From NCBI RefSeq assembly GCF_022810305.1, contig NZ_JALGQH010000041.1, positions 1 to 41,896 of the forward strand: DNA of 41,896 bases, read 5' to 3'. The position numbers were made by a program, and so were the translations under genes. Source of the stretch: Rhodococcus sp. ARC_M6. Lineage in GTDB: Bacteria > Actinomycetota > Actinomycetes > Mycobacteriales > Mycobacteriaceae. Shown piece by piece: positions 18,020 through 26,050 of the stretch (its first letter is position 1; every line of letters starts with the position of its first letter). The notes below the pieces were generated by a model. It ran no database searches and was not told the DNA's origin. It saw nothing but the letters and a program-made list of their open reading frames with translations.

Positions 18020-18412
18020 GTCCGCCCTGCATATGCGGGGATCAACCCAACTGAATAACGCCTTTCGATGCAAATGATCCGGTCCGCCCTGCATATGCGG
18101 GGATCAACCCTCGGATTCCCAGCGTCGCGGCTGGATGTGGCCGTCCGCCCTGCATATGCGGGGATCAACCCAAGAGCATTACGGGATAGGTGGTCACGGC
18201 CCTGTCCGCCATGCATATGCGGGGATCAACCCATCGACGAAGGGTTCATCCTCAAAACCGTCCGGTCCGCCCCGCGTATGCGGGGATCAACCGGGACTGA
18301 CCGCGGTTAGGACGTCGACGTTGTACCTACCCTGCTTGTGCGGGGATCAGCTCGATTTACTGCCACACGAACCGCACCCGCGGTTCACGCCCCGCGTATG
18401 CGGGATCGATTT
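18020..18412 (+). CRISPR. Orphan CRISPR array, type I-E-like repeat, about 7 repeats
   Basis: Repeats of 29 bases start at 18020, 18082, 18143, 18204 and 18265, with degenerate ones near 18325 and 18385. Spacers are about 31-33 bases. The repeat starts GTCCGCCCTGCATATGCGG and ends GGATCAACCC. Its stem (CCCTGC with GCGGGG) and the GGGGATCAACC ending resemble E. coli/actinobacterial type I-E repeats. Repeats 1-3 are identical; repeat 4 has one change; repeats 5-7 drift progressively and the last lacks a G. This marks the right side as the old, trailer end and puts the leader left of 18020. No cas gene is present in the window. Confidence 0.9.
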
Positions 18413-18544
18413 GGCAGGCAGTATCCCCGCAGAGGTCACTCGTAGTCGGGGTTTCAGCGGTCGCTCCCTACATCCGACGCTACTTGGCCTGTTGTACGCG
18501 ATCACTTTTTCGACTTTGCGCGGAATCCGAGCGCGAACGTGCAC

Positions 18545-18836
18545 TCACCCGATCAGGCCGAGATCACGCTTCACCTCATCCCAACGGCACCATATCCGGG
18601 TCCGGATCAGCCGCATGCTCAGCCAACGCCCGGTAGTCGTCGGCGTCATCGGCCGCGTCAAGAAGTGCCTCGAACAGATCGGGAGCAATCAGTACCGCCA
18701 CGACACGGCCACCGTCGACGAGTTCGATCACCGGCACTTCGCCGAGCTCGGCAATCGTCGATACGAGATGTTCGTGAGTGTGCGTCACCGAACGAGTGGC
18801 GCGCGAAACTGCAGACATGCCGGCAAGCGTACGCAT
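18545..18836 (-). pseudogene. Phd/YefM-type antitoxin with a frameshifted C-terminus
   Basis: From the ATG at 18818 (or 18836) the frame reads MSAVSRATRSVTHTHEHL, then STIAELGEVPVIELVDGG and VVAVLIAPDLFEALLDAA, the Phd/YefM fold that binds DNA and caps a RelE/YoeB-like toxin. It stops at 18576 after DPDPDMVPLG. One base earlier or later the DNA continues as DEVKRDLGLIG, the normal toxin-binding tail of this family, up to 18545. One extra T in CCGTTGGGATGAGG therefore seems to have removed the tail. No toxin was recognised downstream, where the CRISPR trailer begins. Confidence 0.65.
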
Positions 18837-19110
18837 CGGACGTCTTGGGAAACGTCCGCAAACCAGGCCAAGGAAACGGCTAACTATCGACAACCGTCGC
18901 GGGTAGTGACTGTGCTGCAGGTGCCCAGCACGAATAGGTGATATTTTGAGCTGCGAGCAAGGAACTGGCCCTCGGGATTTTCTGTCCTGACAGTCGCTCT
19001 GGCCGCCGGTAACAGCCACGGCCCCCGGCGGTTGCTCTGCAGATATTGCGCCGACTTCACCGGAGTCGATCGTCCGCACCGCCCGACCACAGTTTCGTGA
19101 GGTGATACGG
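18837..19110. other. Gap without a recognisable gene
   Basis: Between the phd remnant and the next plus-strand fragment. Minus-strand frames continue from the phd frame upstream but look like leader sequence, not protein. It probably held the divergent promoters. Confidence 0.35.
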
Positions 19111-19281
19111 ATGCCGCGCACCACCCGCGAGATCCTCGACCACACCGACGAACTCGCGAAGCGCTTCGAGGACTACGGCCCGAAGCCCGAGGATCGACGC
19201 AACCCGCAACTACTCGCAACAATGCACCTTCCGGGTGATCGTCATGGGGCGCAACCACTCCCGGGGAAACATCTCCCGGCG
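19111..19281 (+). pseudogene. 5' fragment of an actinobacterial antitoxin-like gene
   Basis: The first 30 residues after the ATG at 19111 (MPRTTREILDHTDELAKRF, then EDYGPKPEDRRN) match a pattern I remember from many small actinobacterial genes that accompany RelE-like toxins. The rest of that gene (an HTH-like 'SWAAIGALLG' region) is missing; the frame instead runs into the higA-like sequence. It looks like a deletion junction joining two TA genes. Confidence 0.5.
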
Positions 19282-19531
19282 ATGACAGCGCACCCTCTCT
19301 CCCCCATTCATCCTGGCAAATTCCTGCTCGCGAACTTTCTCGAACCCGCAGGTGTCTCACCGGATCGCCTCGCGCATCAGATCGGTCTCACTCCACGTCG
19401 GATCGAGGAGATCATCGATGGCACGCATGCCATCGATGCCGGATCTCGCGCAACCACTGTCCAGAGCGTTCGGTAACAGCGCGCAGTTCTGGGTGGCGCT
19501 GCAGGACCAGTACAACCTCGATAGCGTTTGA
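19282..19531 (+). pseudogene. higA: HigA-type antitoxin with a frameshift
   Basis: From the ATG at 19282 the product reads MTAHPLSPIHPGKFLLANF, then LEPAGVSPDRLAHQIGLTP and RRIEEIIDGTHAIDA, a clear HigA XRE domain (family pattern 'PxHPGEILxEEFL...RINEIVHG'). A single frameshift near 19444 moves the end into another frame: LAQPLSRAFGNSAQFWVAL, QDQYNLDSV and a TGA at 19529-19531, exactly the normal HigA ending. The HigB toxin that normally precedes higA is absent. A strong hairpin terminator overlaps the stop. Confidence 0.75.
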
Positions 19532-19552
19532 CCGCGAAGCACTTTCGCGGTC
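19530..19552 (+). terminator. Hairpin terminator after the higA remnant
   Basis: A perfect 9-bp stem, GACCGCGAA (19530-19538) with TTCGCGGTC (19544-19552), closes a 5-base loop, and a short TTT follows. It directly follows the higA stop, as expected for an intrinsic terminator, although the T tract is short. Confidence 0.75.
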
Positions 19553-19802
19553 TTTGCCCGTCGATCCCCTGGATTCGCACCGAGTCGCTTCCGGCCGAGT
19601 CGGCGGCCTTACTCAGCGCCGACGCCGACGCCGCAGCCGTCCGTCGCAAGCAATGCACTCGGCGGCCACGGGATCTGCCGACGTACGTCACGCCCGAATG
19701 TCGACGGGAATGCACTGTTCAGCTCCGTGATCTTGCGGCACCGTTTACCGGGTAAACACTCCCCTACCGGGTGTGGTCCAGAACAGACAGTCCACATCGG
19801 TT

Positions 19803-19850
19803 CGTTGCTACGTATTTCCGGGAGATATCTTCCGGAAATACGTAGTAACG
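19803..19850. promoter_or_regulatory. 48-bp near-perfect palindrome upstream of fic
   Basis: The arms CGTTGCTACGTATTTCCGG (19803-19821) and CCGGAAATACGTAGTAACG (19832-19850) match at 18 of 19 positions. The 10 bases between them contain the palindrome AGATATCT, so the whole block is symmetrical. It ends 33 bases before the fic start at 19883. A large operator for a dimeric regulator, such as an antitoxin, is the simplest reading; a transcribed hairpin is the other. Confidence 0.7.
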
Positions 19851-19882
19851 AAAGGCGGTTCGTGAACTCGTAGCGTGAAGCT

Positions 19883-20610
19883 ATGCAAGAGCGAACGTCG
19901 GCGTCAGGGATCATCTGGGATCCGAACGCGGTCCCCGACGTACCCGTTGTTTATGACAGCTTGAGTCGAGACCACAGTGACTGGCAGGGTCGAGGTCATC
20001 CACCGCGCCACCAAAAATGCTGCCGACCACGTCTGGAACGTCATCGCTCTCAAAGGGAACACCCTCACCTTCCGCGAGGTGCAGAGCCTGATGGGCGGTG
20101 TGACTGTCGGTGGACACACCACCGCGGACCTTCACCACGCCGAGAACACTGCCGCCGCACACACATTCCTGATCGAACGACTACTCGACGACGACCCTCG
20201 TGAGCCGGTCCGGTCCGTATTCGGCCGGTTCAACGCGATCTTCACGCGCAGCGCGTTCGGCACAATATGGCGGTTGCGAACCCACCCCGTACACCCGGAG
20301 TTCGGCGCCGACGGTATCGACGGATCCCCATCCCGAGCACGGCACGGCACGGAGTACCGGGCCGGCCTCGACGCGCTCGAGCACATCGAGCGGCCCGGTG
20401 AGCGTTCCCTCGCCTACTTCACGTTCGCCGCACACGGCCGCCTCTACCCCAAAGCCAACCCCCCTGACCGCCATGAATGTGATGGACCTGCTGCTGATGA
20501 CCACCGGACATCACTTGATCACCGCCCTCACAGTTCGCCGGCGTGAGTACGAGAGTGTCTGCGCCGCGCTCCGCAACGACGGTGACGCCACTGCGGTGAA
20601 GACCTTCTAG
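19883..20610 (+). pseudogene. fic: Broken Fic/DOC-family gene
   Basis: The first frame from the ATG at 19883 reads IIWDPNAVPDVPVVYDSLS. A second frame from about 19977 continues RVEVIHRATKNAADHVWNV, IALKGNTLTFREVQSLMGG and VTVGGHTTAD, the Fic N-terminal pattern ('EGNxxTFPEVxxLLDGVTVGGH'). Further on come YRAGLDALEHIERPGERSL and AYFTFAAH. A third frame ends MNVMDLLLMTTGHHLITAL, then NDGDATAVKTF. The catalytic H-x-F-x-(D/E)-G-N-x-R motif expected after AYFTF cannot be found; the region reads GRLYPKAN. At least two frameshifts and a lost active site mean it is dead. Confidence 0.75.
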
Positions 20611-20631
20611 CCTCCCGCCAATACATGTGGC

Positions 20632-21337
20632 ATGAAAATGGGCGTTGCGGCCACCGCCGGCGCCGAATTCGGCGCCGAACAGTACGGAGCCATCACTACG
20701 GCGCAGGCACGCGGACTGGGAGTCACCGCCGTGCAGATCAAACGCCTGGCCGATCGCGGCGCACGAACGGCTCCATTACGGGATCTACCGCATGACCAGA
20801 ATCCCCCACGATGCACGCCAAGACCTACGAGTGGTCTGGATCGCACTGGACCGCCATTCCCCCGCGTGGCAACGCCTCACCCAGCATTATCCCGGCGGCA
20901 TCATCTCCCATCGGAGCGCAGCCCGCATGCACCAAACCGACGACATCGATGCCGACGTCCTCGAGTTCACCTGCAGGCGGCGCGTCCGAATCAACTTGCG
21001 CGACGTGCGAATTCATTCCGGTGAGATGGAGCGGGACGGCTGGACGATTGTCGACGGCCTCCCCGTCACCTCGGCGCGGCGCACGGTCGCCGATCTCACT
21101 GCTGCGGGAATCGACGGCGGGCACCTGGCCACCGTTGTTCGCGACGCCCTCTCCCGTGAACTCGTTTCGGCGCCGGAGCTCGAAAAGACATTGGCGACCT
21201 TCGCTTTTCGATACGGCCACCCTCCGGGCGACGGCCGCGAGTTCCTCGATTCTCTGATCGCGCAGGCCGGGGTTTCGGTGAATACTCTCTTCCTTGCGGA
21301 CGCGTACCGACGAGCCACCGGGGCCGGCGCTGATTGA
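20632..21337 (+). pseudogene. AbiEi-type (type IV TA antitoxin) gene with one frameshift
   Basis: From the ATG at 20632, EQYGAITTAQARGLGVTAVQ and KRLADRGA form the winged-helix N-terminal domain of AbiEi antitoxins. After a one-base shift near 20763 the next frame continues ERLHYGIYRM, LRVVWIALD, GGIISHRSAARMHQ, IVDGLPVTSARRTVADLTA and DALSRELVSAPELEKTLA, all typical of the AbiEi/DUF4095-like family. The combined length (about 235 aa) is normal. The AbiEii nucleotidyltransferase toxin that should follow is missing. It is a pseudogene unless the shift is a sequencing error. Confidence 0.7.
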
Positions 21338-21589
21338 CCTGGCCCTATTTCCCTGCGTACTTCACCTGCGGGAGGCCGCCGAAAAATGGTCCGCCCCTTG
21401 CGAGGTACCCGCGTTCATAGTCTGATGCTGCTGATGCATCGACTGTGTCGGTATCGGTGGGGTGCCGTAAACCGGATAACCCGCCGTCGGCGGCAGTGAC
21501 GTCGGAGGTCTCGCGCTCAACGGCCTCGACCGGCGATCGTCGCATCACGTGCACCGGCGGTCAGCCGGCACCGACAATCTCGAATTCTT
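21338..21589 (-). other. Short gap with a possible small minus-strand frame
   Basis: A 69-codon minus-strand frame (21345-21554) ends SDYERGYLARGGPFFGGLP and has fair coding composition, but no family is recognised. It lies just downstream of the antitoxin-like gene at 21590-22114 on the same strand, where a toxin or partner gene could be. Confidence 0.35.
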
Positions 21590-22114
21590 TCATTCTCCGT
21601 GCGCCATATCGACACTATCGATGTAGCGACTACGACGCGCCCGCTGCTCATTGACACTCTCGACCTGATCTGCAGCCAACGCGGCGTACCCAGCCTCGAG
21701 TGCCACGTCTTCCACGACTCCGAAATCCCCGTCGGACGGCGCCGACAGAACTTCGGCCACCTCCGGAGTCGCCCACACCTCAGCGGTGCGGCGCCACGTC
21801 TCGACCACCAGCATCATCTCCGCCGGACCCGATTCGAGTGCGCCGGCCAACTCGTCAACGAACTGCGCACCATCCCCGTCCGGCAGATGCCTCATCCAGG
21901 GAAAGAGCGCCCCCACCCGGCGACTCCTACCAGGCTTTTGCGCGGCGTCGCCGGCCGCCACGGGAGGTCCGCCGACGGGTACCTCGCGGACCGCATCACG
22001 CACCCTGCCTGTCAGCATGTGTGCGTCGACCACGTCTACATGCTGCTCGGTGCCGTTAGCGGTGACGACGCGGTTCTGCTCTGAATGGGTATTCGGGGTC
22101 GGTGGGTTGGTCAT
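21590..22114 (-). CDS. DUF6247-like / Phd-related antitoxin-like protein
   Basis: A 174-residue acidic protein. The central region (LFPWMRHLPDGDGAQFVDEL, then EMMLVVETWRRTAEVWATPE) matches the C-terminal half of the antitoxin at 3922-4401 (LPWIALLPKAVHAEFVAEF, then LLHAWEATAEAYADP). It also resembles the DUF6247-type pattern found after Phd-like domains in actinobacteria. Here the N-terminal Phd-like part is replaced by a polar tail. The role as an antitoxin is inferred from this shared domain and from the TA-rich neighbourhood. No toxin is recognised. Confidence 0.6.
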   Translation of the reverse strand: MTNPPTPNTHSEQNRVVTANGTEQHVDVVDAHMLTGRVRDAVREVPVGGPPVAAGDAAQKPGRSRRVGALFPWMRHLPDGDGAQFVDELAGALESGPAEMMLVVETWRRTAEVWATPEVAEVLSAPSDGDFGVVEDVALEAGYAALAADQVESVNEQRARRSRYIDSVDMAHGE

Positions 22115-22514
22115 GAAGTGGCCACTTCCTGTGGTTGATGCCTTGTCCCGTGCCTCAGATAAGTAGTCAGGGGCGGTAGCGGACTGGGCATGTCAACAAC
22201 GTGTGGATTTGTCGCTGCTCAGATCTTCCATAGCTGATACTGCCCCATCATGCCTGCCCGATTCGATCCGTATGAGATGCCCACAGCCTGGTTGTAGGCG
22301 CCGATCATCGGCCACCGAACTAGGCTATCGTCCCGCACTTGACCAGCGGCGCAATTCGCAAGTAGTTGACACGGTCAGTCACGCTGACGCACCGGAGCCG
22401 ATCTGTCGTGAGCGATACTACGTCGACTCCCACAGCGCCGTAGTGATCACGTCGACTGCCCGACTCGCGACCCTCTCGGTTCCGCCGCGCCTCTCACAAC
22501 TCGACTGTCCCCTA
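22115..22514. other. Gap without a recognisable gene
   Basis: About 400 bases with only shadow frames and no clear motif. Confidence 0.3.
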
Positions 22515-22734
22515 GCGAAAAACGCGCCCGAGCCGACGAAACCCGACGCAAGGAAATCGCTGAACGCCAGGCCGAACGTGCACGCAGAGACGCAGCCGCC
22601 TCGGTTGCGAGTCGTGCAACTGCCCGCGCATCCTTCCCGCAGCACCTGGCCGACGCCGAATGGCGCGTACGAATTGAACTCGTACCCGCATCTGCGCAGG
22701 AAGTCCCATCGATTGCCGTCGACATCGCATAGTC
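22515..22734 (+). pseudogene. Coding fragment resembling the C-terminus of a plasmid Rep protein
   Basis: The frame SEKRARADETRRKEIAERQ, then AERARRDAAASVASRA, ending VPSIAVDIA before a TAG, has the Arg/Glu/Ala-rich helical character of the C-terminal tail of the Rep protein at 28602-29945 (RRKEQKELETAHEERAKAV). About 100 bases downstream FLRWRLAQIDWSAHP resembles YLKRRLGSIDWTGKSP of that Rep. The two pieces are in the wrong order, so this is a rearranged relic at best. Confidence 0.4.
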
Positions 22735-23128
22735 TCGACGGCAATCGTCACGCCCCGAACCCGCCAGTCAGTCGACAGCGAAGGACCCGGCAACACAACT
22801 CACGCACACGACCCGCTGGGTTCCTCCGCTGGAGACTGGCACAGATCGACTGGTCAGCTCACCCCGTCGTCATCCACCGCCAAACCCTGTTCCCCGATGA
22901 CGATATCGCCGCAATAGGCCCACGCAGACATTCGGCACCTGAACGGAGGATGGACCCGCGAAGAAGCTCATCAGAGCGTCGGCCGAGAACCGATGGGGCG
23001 TAGGCTCCGTCGTAGTCGCCGTCCTATTTCGTGACGTCCACCGGCGGTATGCCGTTGGAGCGGGTCGCCGCGTACGTTCGCGACCAACTCAAACCTTCCC
23101 GTGCCCCGAGGAAACCGAAACGATCATG
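22735..23128. other. Gap after the Rep-like fragment
   Basis: Apart from the FLRWRLAQIDWS piece near 22820-22860, no gene-like sequence is seen. Confidence 0.3.
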
Positions 23129-24304
23129 TCAATCCAACTGCTGGCGCCGAATGAAATCTGCCATCCCCGGAACCGTGAACGCTATCCGCCCGCGTTCAGG
23201 CGACCAGATCAGACCACGCTTGATCGCCGAGTCACGCACCTCACTGGTTCCTGCGGCAGTCGACCCCATCGCCTCGGCTACCTTGCCCGACCGCGGCTGA
23301 TCCTCACCGAGAGTCGACATCGCCGCCAAATACTTCCGTTCCCTCGGCGTAGCCCGATCCCAACGCGACGGGAAGAACCCATCGTCGAGGTGCCGGCGGC
23401 CGACCTCCACCGCGCCGAGCGCATCCGCAAGTTCAAACGGTGTGCCTGGCGCGATGTTCCAGATAGCTTTGCCGTACTCCTGCAGAAAATACGGATAACC
23501 GCCGCTCGTCTCCACGAGCACGTCCAACGCTTCAGGAGTGAAATCGCCGCCATGTGCTTGGACAGGTAGCCGAAGTGCGTCCGCCGCGTCTACAGACGCC
23601 AACGGCCCGATTGTGCTGTACAGGAACTGTCGTTCGGCATAGGAACGGCAGTCCGCGAGAACGGCGGGCAGGTTCGGCAGACCAGCACCGATGACGAAGA
23701 ACGGCCACTGCCGCTGATTCGCCTTATGCTGGACCGCGAGCAGCGCCGTGAGAAGGTCCTGGTCGAGGTCCTGCATCTCGTCGATGAACAGTCCGAATGC
23801 GCTGTTTCGGGGCCGCAGAACCTCGCAGATCGCCTCCACGAGCTCTTCGAGGTCTATCGCAATATCACCCGGATCTACCTGCGGCCGGGGCGCGGAAATG
23901 TTGACCGCGGCACCCGCAACCGACACGCCCACCGAGAAGTTCCGAGCCAACGCGATCAGATCGTCAACACTGTCCTTGAGTCGCTGTTTGCGACTGTAGC
24001 GGCGCAGCCCCAACGACAATTCCTGCGCGAGTGTATTGCGGACCGCTGCGATACCCGAGGAGCTGGGACGGCCCTCGATGCTGATCGTCAGCCAACCCTG
24101 ACTGTCGGCATGATGGGCCAGGTAGTTGAGCAGAGACGTCTTGCCGACACCGCGCAATCCGGAGAGGATCATGCCGCGGTCGTAATTGCGCCGTTTGCTG
24201 CGCGCGACAAGAAGATCGAACGCCTCGATCTGGTCGTTGCGGCCTTCGAGGGCGGGCGGGCGGAGCCCTGATCCTGGGGTGAACGGGTTCAACTCAAGGT
24301 CCAT
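23129..24304 (-). CDS. AAA ATPase (ORC/AAA_16-like)
   Basis: An intact 391-residue protein from the ATG at 24304 (MDLELNPFTPGSG); GTG codons at 24310 and 24313 are alternatives. Walker A is GLRGVGKTSLL (residues 49-59) and Walker B is FGLFIDEMQDLD (170-181), followed by FFVIGAGLPNLPAVLAD (sensor-1 region) and a C-terminal winged-helix-like part (RERKYLAAMSTLGED to VPGMADFIRRQQ). Proteins of this build are common on actinobacterial mobile DNA, and their substrate is usually unknown. It stands alone on the minus strand behind a large palindrome (24314-24351), so it is probably repressor-controlled. A DNA-linked or stress ATPase role is inferred from fold only. Confidence 0.8.
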   Translation of the reverse strand: MDLELNPFTPGSGLRPPALEGRNDQIEAFDLLVARSKRRNYDRGMILSGLRGVGKTSLLNYLAHHADSQGWLTISIEGRPSSSGIAAVRNTLAQELSLGLRRYSRKQRLKDSVDDLIALARNFSVGVSVAGAAVNISAPRPQVDPGDIAIDLEELVEAICEVLRPRNSAFGLFIDEMQDLDQDLLTALLAVQHKANQRQWPFFVIGAGLPNLPAVLADCRSYAERQFLYSTIGPLASVDAADALRLPVQAHGGDFTPEALDVLVETSGGYPYFLQEYGKAIWNIAPGTPFELADALGAVEVGRRHLDDGFFPSRWDRATPRERKYLAAMSTLGEDQPRSGKVAEAMGSTAAGTSEVRDSAIKRGLIWSPERGRIAFTVPGMADFIRRQQLD

Positions 24305-24313
24305 ATCCACCAC

Positions 24314-24351
24314 TATAGGTGAATATCCATTTTTTTGGATAGTTACCTATA
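24314..24351. promoter_or_regulatory. 38-bp palindromic operator upstream of the ATPase gene
   Basis: The arms TATAGGTGAATATCC (24314-24328) and GGATAGTTACCTATA (24337-24351) pair at 13 of 15 positions around a T-rich spacer of 8 bases. The block overlaps the expected promoter and touches the alternative GTG start. AAAGGAGGAT just to the right (24351-24360) looks like a plus-strand ribosome binding site, so the operator may serve divergent transcripts. Confidence 0.7.
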
Positions 24352-24390
24352 AAGGAGGATAGTCACTGACACACGACTTCCGAACACATG

Positions 24391-24520
24391 CAGGCCAACA
24401 GAGCCCGAAACTATACCGTCCGGCCCACCAAGGCGGGATCGGTCTTACTCACGGTAACCGCGTCCAACGGCACTGGAATAGCGGCGACTCTCGAGGTAAC
24501 GGTCGAGGTCACCGCTACCC
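24391..24520 (+). other. Short plus-strand frame with beta-rich composition
   Basis: Downstream of the palindrome the frame from 24388 reads MQANRARNYTVRPTKAGSV, then LLTVTASNGTGIAATLEVT. This looks like part of an immunoglobulin-like or Big-type domain. Beyond about residue 45 the frame turns into arginine-rich shadow sequence. It may be a relic; no function is assigned. Confidence 0.3.
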
Positions 24521-24637
24521 ACCGTACTGCCGCTAGTTGGGTCCCTCGACTCACTCGGCACGGCGACGTTGACACCACAACCTTTGGATATTTATATGAT
24601 CGGATCTACTACTCCGAGTCGATATCTCTCGAAATCA

Positions 24638-24871
24638 TCAGACCCATGCATCCCTTGATCGATCAACCCACACAAGATCGAGCAGACGCATCGCCTCGAC
24701 AAGGGAAGGATCACGAGCGTCGGCGGCACGTTGCCGATCAGTGTGATGCTCGGAGGAAAAACCACTGGGCCGCCCGGATGTTCGTAGAGCGCCCCACAAC
24801 GTCAACCCGTCACCGTGGTGGGAGTCGAGCTCGATACCCGCAATCGGTATTCCGTCCGGCGACCGTCGCAT
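24638..24871 (-). CDS. Small hypothetical protein behind a palindrome
   Basis: A 77-residue frame begins at the ATG at 24871 (MRRSPDGIPIAGIELDSHHG) and ends SLVEAMRLLDLVWVDRS, DAWV. Composition is coding-like. A perfect 11-base inverted repeat (24875-24900) stands 4 bases before the start, where an operator would overlap the ribosome binding region. The family is not recognised. An upstream ATG (24928) would place the palindrome inside the gene and is less likely. Confidence 0.4.
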   Translation of the reverse strand: MRRSPDGIPIAGIELDSHHGDGLTLWGALRTSGRPSGFSSEHHTDRQRAADARDPSLVEAMRLLDLVWVDRSRDAWV

Positions 24872-24874
24872 GGC

Positions 24875-24900
24875 AATTGGCCAACAACTGTTGGCCAATT
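24875..24900. promoter_or_regulatory. Perfect inverted repeat AATTGGCCAAC / GTTGGCCAATT
   Basis: Two 11-base arms at 24875-24885 and 24890-24900 pair perfectly around AACT. Located directly upstream of the small minus-strand gene. An operator is the likely role; a hairpin in the leader RNA is possible. Confidence 0.65.
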
Positions 24901-25469
24901 GACCCTCGTGCCTGCCTGAGTCGATCAATCCACACTGCTCACCTGCAGAAACAGTTCGACCTCACTACCGAAGATCACCAGACCATCGAACACATACTCA
25001 CCATTCGTGTCGCCGCTGCGCTCGCAAACTCACAACCTGAACTATTCCAAAGATCGGCCCTTCGTCCAGGACGAGACCGTGATCAAAAGCCCGATCCACG
25101 CACGATACTGCCGATCAACCTGATCGGCAGCGAGGCGATGTCATCGGCGAAACCAGAGTCGCCATCCAGAGGGCTCTTCACTGAAAGCTCCCTCACTTCA
25201 GGACAACTCGTATCAAGGAAGGCACAACCAGTTTCCGAGTACGGAGCATCAAACCAGTCAAAGATCGAGCGCTCATACTGATCGGGTCCACTCTCACTCA
25301 ATCGCACTGAACGTAATCTCTCACTCCCGAGGCACTAGCGAGACACCGACGTAGTCCAATTGTGATCACACGACGACACCGAAATCGGGCCCTTCCGACG
25401 TAGCAGGGACAAAGCCACCTGCCGCGAGGTGACACTCGCTGCGAATGACGATAAGCCATCGTCAACAAG
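24901..25469. other. Gap without a recognisable gene
   Basis: About 570 bases, somewhat AT-richer, with only shadow frames. Scattered GATC-rich words were noticed but no ordered repeat. Confidence 0.35.
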
Positions 25470-25524
25470 TAGCCATGCATGCAATGCATGCAATACGTGC
25501 TGCGCATGGCTTGCATGCGCTGCC
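25470..25524 (+). repeat. Small 9-bp-register GCATGC array (satellite 1)
   Basis: TGC or CGC falls at 25476, 25485, 25503, 25512 and 25521, with a TAC at 25494, so six units keep an exact 9-base step. Units read ATGCAATGC, ATGGCTTGC and ATGCGCTGC. They have the same core and step as the large array upstream of parA. The block adjoins the end of the decayed tpg copy. Confidence 0.75.
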
Positions 25525-25544
25525 GACAGTCGGGAAATACGAAA

Positions 25545-26050
25545 CCTGGTGCGGGAACCTTACGGACGGACACTCCCCCTCGAACTCAGATCGTCGCTTT
25601 CTTCGATTGGCCATAAGCACGCAGTTCGTTCGCCTCGTCGGAGCCGTAGCGGTAACGGTGGCCCGAGACTGCGGAACGAGAGCATCTATTTTCCTTGCAA
25701 CAGAATCGATTCCACCGATTCATTCGATCACAGCCCTGCGTTGGGCACGCTCATTGACAATCTGGTGAGGGATGCACCCCTGCTGATCCCACCGTCGCAA
25801 TATTCGATCCGACAGAGGTGTCCGGACAGCCTCGATCGCTGCTTGGCGCAGTCCGCCAATGCCGATTTCCGGGCGAATTTGCCGGATGGACACTCTGGTG
25901 ATCAGGCCCGCCAGGCCACCACTTTTGACAGTTTCGGATTTCTCGAACCCACTGGTCGCAGCCGTGGAGACGGACACCTTGAGCCCGTCGAGTCCCGACT
26001 GTCTTTTGCGCAGGTTCGGTTGATCGTGGATTCGAAAGGTGTAGTGCCAC
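25545..26050 (-). pseudogene. Decayed inverted copy of the tpg-like gene
   Basis: Read on the minus strand, the DNA follows the start of the gene at 37623-38420. It has the same TAG-TGG start context with a GTG at 26050, MALHLSNPRSTEPAQKTVG, then, one frame on, VSVSTAATSGFEKSETVKS, GGLAGLITRVSIRQIRPEI and LRQAAIEAVRTPLSDRILR, then a stop, and DNA still alignable through GGIDSVARKI to GGGGAGTGTCCGTCCGTAA near 25560. It carries a frameshift, an in-frame stop and a deletion of about 60 bases. It is a clear duplicate pseudogene. Confidence 0.85.

Noticed and set aside
22203..23003. A 266-codon plus-strand frame as one gene
   Set aside because: Composition is shadow-like except for short Rep-like pieces, and the best piece (22515-22734) is in a different frame.
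24388..25281. A 297-codon plus-strand frame as a real gene
   Set aside because: Only the first 45 codons look like protein; the rest is shadow sequence overlapping a better small gene on the other strand.
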